NCBI RefSeq assembly: GCF_001870225.1
Contig: NZ_CP017675.1
Span: forward strand, 2,857,708-2,893,179
From: Gloeomargarita lithophora Alchichica-D10
GTDB taxonomy: Bacteria; Cyanobacteriota; Cyanobacteriia; Gloeomargaritales; Gloeomargaritaceae
Direction: 5' to 3'
Length of the DNA stretch: 35,472 nucleotides
Every line of letters begins with the position of its first letter. Position 1 is the first letter of the stretch. Below the pieces are notes generated by a model. That model saw nothing but the letters and a program-made list of their open reading frames with translations, searched no databases and was not told the origin of the DNA. Positions 31,600-35,472 of this stretch are shown here, piece by piece. The position numbers and the translations under genes are program-made.

Positions 31600-32568
31600 A
31601 TGGTCACGGCTACTCCAGTCCCCCGGTTTTTGGCGAAATTAGCGGGGCAAATCTGGCCGGATGACCCCCAAGCACAATCTGCATTTACAACTGCATTACA
31701 AACACCCCAACGGTTGTCTCCAGGGATTTTGTGGTGTCGTGAGCGCCCGGAACCCTTGCCTTTCCCCGTTTTAGCTCCTTATCCTTGGCAACCGGCGTGG
31801 GTGGATCGTCTGCCCCCGGATACCCAGCCCGGTCGTCATGCGTACCATGCCCAGGGGTACTACTATTGTCTGGACATCTCTTCGGTGTTTGCGGGGGCGG
31901 TGTTGGGGGCGATTCCCATCCCTAACCCGGTAGTGATTGATGTCTGTGCCGCTCCGGGGGGCAAGGCATTGCTGGCGTGGCGGTACTTACAACCGCAGGT
32001 ACTGCTCGTCAATGAAACAATTGGGAAACGGGTGGGGATGTTGGTGAGTAATCTGCGCCGCTGTCGGGTGCCGGGGGTGGTCTTGCGCCAGGATAGCCAG
32101 GTTTTGGCGCAGTATCTAGCCCAAAGTGCCGCTGTGGTGGTGGTGGATGCCCCCTGCTCCGGGCAATCGTTGCTGGCCAAGGGGGACAAAAATCCCGGTT
32201 GTTTTCATCCGGTTACGATTGGGAAAAATGCCAACCGGCAACGGCGGATTTTGGCGAATGCCGCCCAACTGGTCAAACCGGGGGGCTATTTGGCCTACCT
32301 GACCTGTACCTATAGCCCGGCGGAGAATGAGGAAAATTGCCGCTGGTTGCTGGGAAAATTCCCCCAATTTCAGGCGGTGGCGGTGTCTGATTTGGCGGCG
32401 GCGCAATCCCATCTGGCGGACTTTCCCTGTTATCGCCTCTGGCCGCAATCCGGGGCGGGGGCGGGCGCATTTACCTGCCTTTTGCGGGACTGCACCGAGG
32501 GCACGGGGGCGGAAATTCCTTGGGCGTGGCTCGCTCAGACTGCCGTTGCCCGCCCGGATGGCCGCTGA
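31600..32568 (+). CDS. RsmB/NOP2/Sun-family RNA (cytosine-5) methyltransferase
   Basis: A 322-residue SAM-dependent methyltransferase of the Sun/NSUN family acting on rRNA or tRNA cytosines. Motif I is VIDVCAAPGGKALLA, motif IV DAPCSGQSLLAKGD has Cys186, and motif VI TCTYSPAENEENC has the catalytic-position Cys236. The N-terminal NusB-like extension of classic RsmB is absent, so it may be an RsmF-like or cyanobacterial short form. The ATG at 31600 immediately follows the terC stop. The target is unknown. Confidence 0.9.
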   Translation: MVTATPVPRFLAKLAGQIWPDDPQAQSAFTTALQTPQRLSPGILWCRERPEPLPFPVLAPYPWQPAWVDRLPPDTQPGRHAYHAQGYYYCLDISSVFAGAVLGAIPIPNPVVIDVCAAPGGKALLAWRYLQPQVLLVNETIGKRVGMLVSNLRRCRVPGVVLRQDSQVLAQYLAQSAAVVVVDAPCSGQSLLAKGDKNPGCFHPVTIGKNANRQRRILANAAQLVKPGGYLAYLTCTYSPAENEENCRWLLGKFPQFQAVAVSDLAAAQSHLADFPCYRLWPQSGAGAGAFTCLLRDCTEGTGAEIPWAWLAQTAVARPDGR

Positions 32569-32641
32569 AATCCATAACAAATTCCATCAAAAATCCAGGA
32601 ACGGCTTGGGATTGTGGTAATTTCCAAATTGTCCCCCCAAA

Positions 32642-33130
32642 ATGGACGGTCTTATGAGTGCGATGCCCAGCATTTCTCCCCGGCAGATGAACCTCCTGCG
32701 GGTGGTGGCGGCCATGTCCTGGAGCGATGGGGAGCTTTCCCCGGAAGAAAGTGCCCTGATCCTCGACCGATTTTCCCAATTGTTTGCCCAGGATGAGCAA
32801 CAACAGGCGCAGTTACGTCAGGAATTACACGATTATGTTATGCAGAATATTCCCCTCGAAGAGATTGTCCCCAAATTGCAAAGCGATACGGAAAAATTCC
32901 TGGTTTTGCAGTTGGGTTATGCGGTGATCCAAGCCAGTAGCCGCGCCCCTGGTGAACCGCTGGTAAATGAGGATGAGCAGGCCGCCTATAGTAAATTAAT
33001 TAACCTGTTGCAGATTCCCCCGGAGCAGGTTAGTGCCCTGGAAGCGACCATGGATGACCAACTGCAAAGCCATAGCGTGGTGGATGCGGTGGTGGATAGG
33101 GTGAATCAATACCTCCAACACCATTCCTAA
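32642..33130 (+). CDS. TerB-family protein
   Basis: A 162-residue helical protein with the TerB fold pattern: LLRVVAAMSWSDGELSPEESALI at the N-terminus (an acidic, metal-binding-like loop WSDGELSPEE), LRQELHDYVMQNIPLEEIV and LQLGYAVIQASS...VNEDEQAAYSKLINLL. TerB domains are seen in tellurite-resistance and phage/stress modules, but stand-alone cyanobacterial copies have no established role. It lies between the methyltransferase and dnaB in the same direction. ATG 32642 is taken as start; ATG 32654 is possible. Confidence 0.85.
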   Translation: MDGLMSAMPSISPRQMNLLRVVAAMSWSDGELSPEESALILDRFSQLFAQDEQQQAQLRQELHDYVMQNIPLEEIVPKLQSDTEKFLVLQLGYAVIQASSRAPGEPLVNEDEQAAYSKLINLLQIPPEQVSALEATMDDQLQSHSVVDAVVDRVNQYLQHHS

Positions 33131-33183
33131 TTCCGGTTTACTGTCGAACATTCGTTACAATGGGGGTAAATCAGGGCTTTGTT

Positions 33184-34548
33184 ATGCTTTCGGATGCGCC
33201 CAAACGTCCTCGAAATTCGGAATTAAGTTTTTCTCCTCACCAATTACCCCCGCAAAATGTAGCGGCGGAGGAGGCGATTTTGGGGGGGATTTTGCTTGAC
33301 CCGGAGGCTCTCGGTCGGATTAGTCATTTGCTCAAACCGGAATTTTTTTATATCCAATCCCACCAGGATATTTACCGGGCGGCCTTGAGTTTGCAAATGC
33401 AGGGAAAACCCACGGATATGACCGCCGTAGCTACTTGGTTGCAGGATCAGGGGCTATTGGAAAAAGTGGGCGGGCCGGCCAAATTGGTGCAGTTGGTGGA
33501 ACAGGTGGTCAGTGCGGTCAACATTGACCAGTATGCGGCTCTGGTGGCGGATAAATACCTGCGGCGGCAATTGATTCAAGCGGGGCAGGACATTCTCCGG
33601 TTGGGCTACGAAACCACTTTATCTATGGAGCAGGTGCTGGATCAGGCGGAACAGCATATTTTCGCCATTTGTCAAAGCCAGCCCCGTCAGGAACTGGTGT
33701 CCACCGCTGAAATGGTCAGCAGTATTTGGCAAGAAATCGAACAACGCTCCGAGGATATGTTGCCGCCGGGGATTACCAGTGGTTTTTACGACCTGGATGC
33801 CCTCACCCAGGGGTTTCAGCGTTCAGATTTGATCATTGTGGCCGGTCGCCCCTCGATGGGGAAAACCTCTTTTTGCTTGAATATCGCCCGCAACATCGCC
33901 GCCACCCACCGCTTGCCCACCGCCTTATTTAGCCTGGAAATGTCCAAGGAACAACTGGTGTACCGGCTGTTGTCCAGCGAAGCCCGCATTGAAAGTACCC
34001 GCCTCCGCACTGGCCGCATCGCCGAGCAGGAATGGCCGAACCTGAACCAAGCGATTAGCAACCTGGCGCAATTGCCGATTTTTATTGACGATTCCGCCAG
34101 TGCCACGATGATGGAAATCCGCTCCAAAAGCCGCCGGTTAAAGTCAGAACAGGGCAGTCTGGGCTTGGTTTTGGTGGATTACCTGCAACTGATGGACAGT
34201 GGCACCAACAGCGATAACCGGGTGCTGGAATTGTCCCGCATGACCCGGGGCTTGAAAACCCTGGCGCGGGAATTGCAAGTGCCGGTGATTGTCCTGTCCC
34301 AGTTGAGCCGGGGGGTGGAACATCGCACCAACAAACGCCCCATGCTCTCGGATTTGCGCGAGAGTGGCAGTATTGAACAAGATGCGGACGTTGTGATTAT
34401 GTTGTACCGAGATGAGTATTACAATCCCGATACGCCAGAGCGGGGGGTTTCGGAGGTGATTATCGCCAAACACCGCAATGGCCCGACGGGGGTAGCCAAA
34501 ATGTTGTTTGATGCCAGTTTTACCCAGTTCCGCAATATGAAACATTAG
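33184..34548 (+). CDS. dnaB: Replicative DNA helicase
   Basis: DnaB is the hexameric helicase at the replication fork. From ATG 33184 (MLSDAPKRPRNSELS) it has 454 residues; ATG 33160 would add eight. TACAAT at 33156-33161 looks like a -10 box overlapping that upstream ATG, which favours the later start. The N-terminal domain (LPPQNVAAEEAILGGILLDPEA) is followed by the RecA-like domain with Walker A GRPSMGKT at 221-228 and Walker B LVLVDYLQL. Near the end is HRNGPTGVAKMLFD. No intein interrupts it. The TAG stop uses the first G of a MITE. Confidence 0.97.
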   Translation: MLSDAPKRPRNSELSFSPHQLPPQNVAAEEAILGGILLDPEALGRISHLLKPEFFYIQSHQDIYRAALSLQMQGKPTDMTAVATWLQDQGLLEKVGGPAKLVQLVEQVVSAVNIDQYAALVADKYLRRQLIQAGQDILRLGYETTLSMEQVLDQAEQHIFAICQSQPRQELVSTAEMVSSIWQEIEQRSEDMLPPGITSGFYDLDALTQGFQRSDLIIVAGRPSMGKTSFCLNIARNIAATHRLPTALFSLEMSKEQLVYRLLSSEARIESTRLRTGRIAEQEWPNLNQAISNLAQLPIFIDDSASATMMEIRSKSRRLKSEQGSLGLVLVDYLQLMDSGTNSDNRVLELSRMTRGLKTLARELQVPVIVLSQLSRGVEHRTNKRPMLSDLRESGSIEQDADVVIMLYRDEYYNPDTPERGVSEVIIAKHRNGPTGVAKMLFDASFTQFRNMKH

Positions 34549-34657
34549 GACATCTTTATTTATTTGAACCAGCAGAAAGTTATCTCGCTGGAATACCGGT
34601 ATTACCTAGAACCAATTACGGGGGCGGTGCCCCTGCGACCTATTTTTAGAGGTGTCC
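34548..34657. mobile_element. MITE with GGACATC/GGTGTCC ends at the dnaB stop
   Basis: The left end is GGACATCTTTATTTATTTGA, the right end CCTATTTTTAGAGGTGTCC, and ATTA flanks both sides. Inside are the palindrome AATACCGGTATT and the G-rich core GGGGGCGGTGCCCCTGCGACC. Its first G completes the dnaB TAG codon. It is the most intact 110 bp form of the family in this window. Confidence 0.8.
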
Positions 34658-34679
34658 ATTAGCACCGATAATGCGGTCT

Positions 34680-34743
34680 GGAACCTCTATGATAATCTCA
34701 CCAAATCCGGGGATGCTGCCCCGGCGATTTATTTTTAGAAGTA
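34680..34743. repeat. Degenerate MITE remnant
   Basis: GGAACCTCTATGATAATCTC at the left and GGCGATTTATTTTTAGAAGTAG at the right match the ends of the 107-141 bp family, with the middle largely deleted. It follows the intact copy at 34548 and fills the rest of the gap before the response regulator. Confidence 0.55.
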
Positions 34744-34753
34744 GCTACAACTC

Positions 34754-35371
34754 TCAAGCCCCCATATAATTCATCGCCCAGCGTGCCAATTCGGTGCGGT
34801 TGCCGAGGCCAATTTTATTGAGCATATTGCTGACATGGCTTTCCACCGTGCGCCGGGACACGTTCAGTTCATCCGCCACCTGTTGATTGGTCAATCCCTG
34901 CGCCACCAACCGCAAAACTCGCCGCTCGGTGGGGGTGAGATAGGTGTCTGGGGGGAACTGGGCTGGCGATTCCCCTTGGGTCGCCCAACCCAACCGCGCC
35001 AGGGACGAACGGATTTGGGCCAGCAATTCTTCCGGCTCAAAAGGTTTGACCAAATACACATCCCCCCCGGCGTTCAACCCCACAATCCGGTCGCCCACAT
35101 CCCCCTTGGCGGAGAGAAAAATGAGAGGCACGGAGCGCAAACGGGGATTTTGGCGCAGTTTTTGGACAAACTCAAACCCATCCATCAGCGGCATCATCAC
35201 ATCACAGACCACCAGGCTGGGATGCACTTCGCTCAACAAATTCCAGCCTTCTTGCCCGTTGGCCGCCGTTACAACCCGGTAGCCACCCTCCAACTCCAGA
35301 TACTCCTTGGTGAGGAACCGCAATTGGCTGTCGTCATCAATCAGAATAATAGTGGGTGCTTCAGCAGTCAT
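34754..35371 (-). CDS. NarL/LuxR-type response regulator
   Basis: A 205-residue two-domain regulator from ATG 35371 (MTAEAPTIILIDDD); an in-frame start at 35395 would add eight residues. The receiver (about 5-125) has the acidic pocket DDD, phospho-acceptor Asp57 (VVCDVMMPLMDG) and Lys107 in YLVKPFEPEE. The LuxR HTH (about 145-200) is LTPTERRVLRLVAQGLTNQQVADELNVSRRTVESHVSNMLNKIG. The layout resembles the cyanobacterial/plastid Ycf29 type. No partner kinase is adjacent; the hybrid kinase at 27242-29962 lies in a different operon. Confidence 0.93.
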   Translation of the reverse strand: MTAEAPTIILIDDDSQLRFLTKEYLELEGGYRVVTAANGQEGWNLLSEVHPSLVVCDVMMPLMDGFEFVQKLRQNPRLRSVPLIFLSAKGDVGDRIVGLNAGGDVYLVKPFEPEELLAQIRSSLARLGWATQGESPAQFPPDTYLTPTERRVLRLVAQGLTNQQVADELNVSRRTVESHVSNMLNKIGLGNRTELARWAMNYMGA

Positions 35372-35417
35372 GGCAGGACTCCCAAGGTGGAACACGATTG
35401 AATTAGGAAACCAGGGG

Positions 35418-35437
35418 CAAGGGACTTAAGCCCCTTG
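35418..35437. repeat. Palindrome CAAGGGACTT/AAGCCCCTTG
   Basis: A 20 bp near-perfect palindrome (one mismatch pair) followed by TTTTA on the plus strand. It could be a rho-independent terminator for a plus-strand transcript or the end hairpin of an IS200/IS605-type element. It lies upstream of the response regulator, so it is not that gene's terminator. The window ends 35 bases later, so this cannot be settled. Confidence 0.45.
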
Positions 35438-35472
35438 TTTTACAGGTGTTTTAGCATTAAGTCGGTATGCCA

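Noticed and set aside
30901-33130. Tellurite-resistance island
   Set aside because: Only terC and terB homologues occur, separated by an RNA methyltransferase gene; terA, terD, terE and terZ are absent.
1-35472. tRNA, rRNA or riboswitch genes
   Set aside because: Reading the intergenic stretches gave no cloverleaf with a GGTTCGAATCC-type arm, no rRNA-like segment and no recognisable riboswitch core. A covariance-model search would be needed to exclude diverged ones.

Overview
The window is chromosomal DNA from a moderately GC-rich cyanobacterium. It holds a plastocyanin 3' end (petE), the light-independent protochlorophyllide reductase gene chlB, the NDH-1 subunit gene ndhL, the photosystem I subunit gene psaM, the nitrogen regulator ntcA, and the cyanobacterial rpsP-KH-phoH gene order. 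No rRNA, tRNA, CRISPR array or prophage was found. The genus cannot be fixed from the sequence alone.

Layout. 1-440: petE end, a 54-residue membrane protein, a repeat remnant. 440-1970 (minus): rpsP, khpA-like KH gene, phoH. 2039-3835: obgE (plus) converging with an SDR gene (minus). 3930-4148: tandem repeat copies. 4177-5799: ntcA and fabI, divergent, with a candidate NtcA site between. 5907-8451: M20 amidohydrolase, DUF4340 protein, cobK. 8541-10067: chlB, converging with a minus-strand operon trpG, small conserved gene, zur-like gene. 11413-12437: repeat, GNAT acetyltransferase, hairpin-rich spacer. 12438-15243 (minus): dnaK and a J-domain gene. 15367-16447: amphipathic-helix protein and pentapeptide-repeat protein. 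16525-17343: a graveyard of broken minus-strand genes cut by small mobile elements. 17347-19860: ndhL, a possible L,D-transpeptidase-like protein, a DMT transporter. 20092-22992: rhomboid protease, GT61 glycosyltransferase, pyrD. 23027-29962 (minus): a signalling operon of hybrid histidine kinase, REC-REC-Ser/Thr kinase, NUDIX hydrolase, LapA-type membrane protein, and a coiled-coil/cyclic-nucleotide-binding protein. 30133-30800 (minus): GST and psaM. 30901-34548 (plus): terC, an rRNA cytosine methyltransferase-like gene, terB, dnaB. 34754-35371 (minus): a LuxR-type response regulator.

The most distinctive feature is the density of small non-autonomous repeats. At least three kinds of terminal inverted repeat are present: GGACACCTCTA, ATAGCAATCCTA and GTGGGACTTT. 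Several copies are flanked by TA-containing duplications, as expected for IS630/Tc1-mariner-type MITEs. A shorter 23-25 bp repeat (core GCGTGGCGTAGCCAT) sits inside the larger repeats, and comparison of copies shows filled and empty sites. One element exactly splits a small antitoxin-like gene. Another supplies part of the dnaB stop codon. A third abuts the hybrid kinase gene and may provide its promoter.

The other notable unit is the signalling operon, which combines His-Asp phosphorelay, Ser/Thr phosphorylation and probable cAMP sensing.
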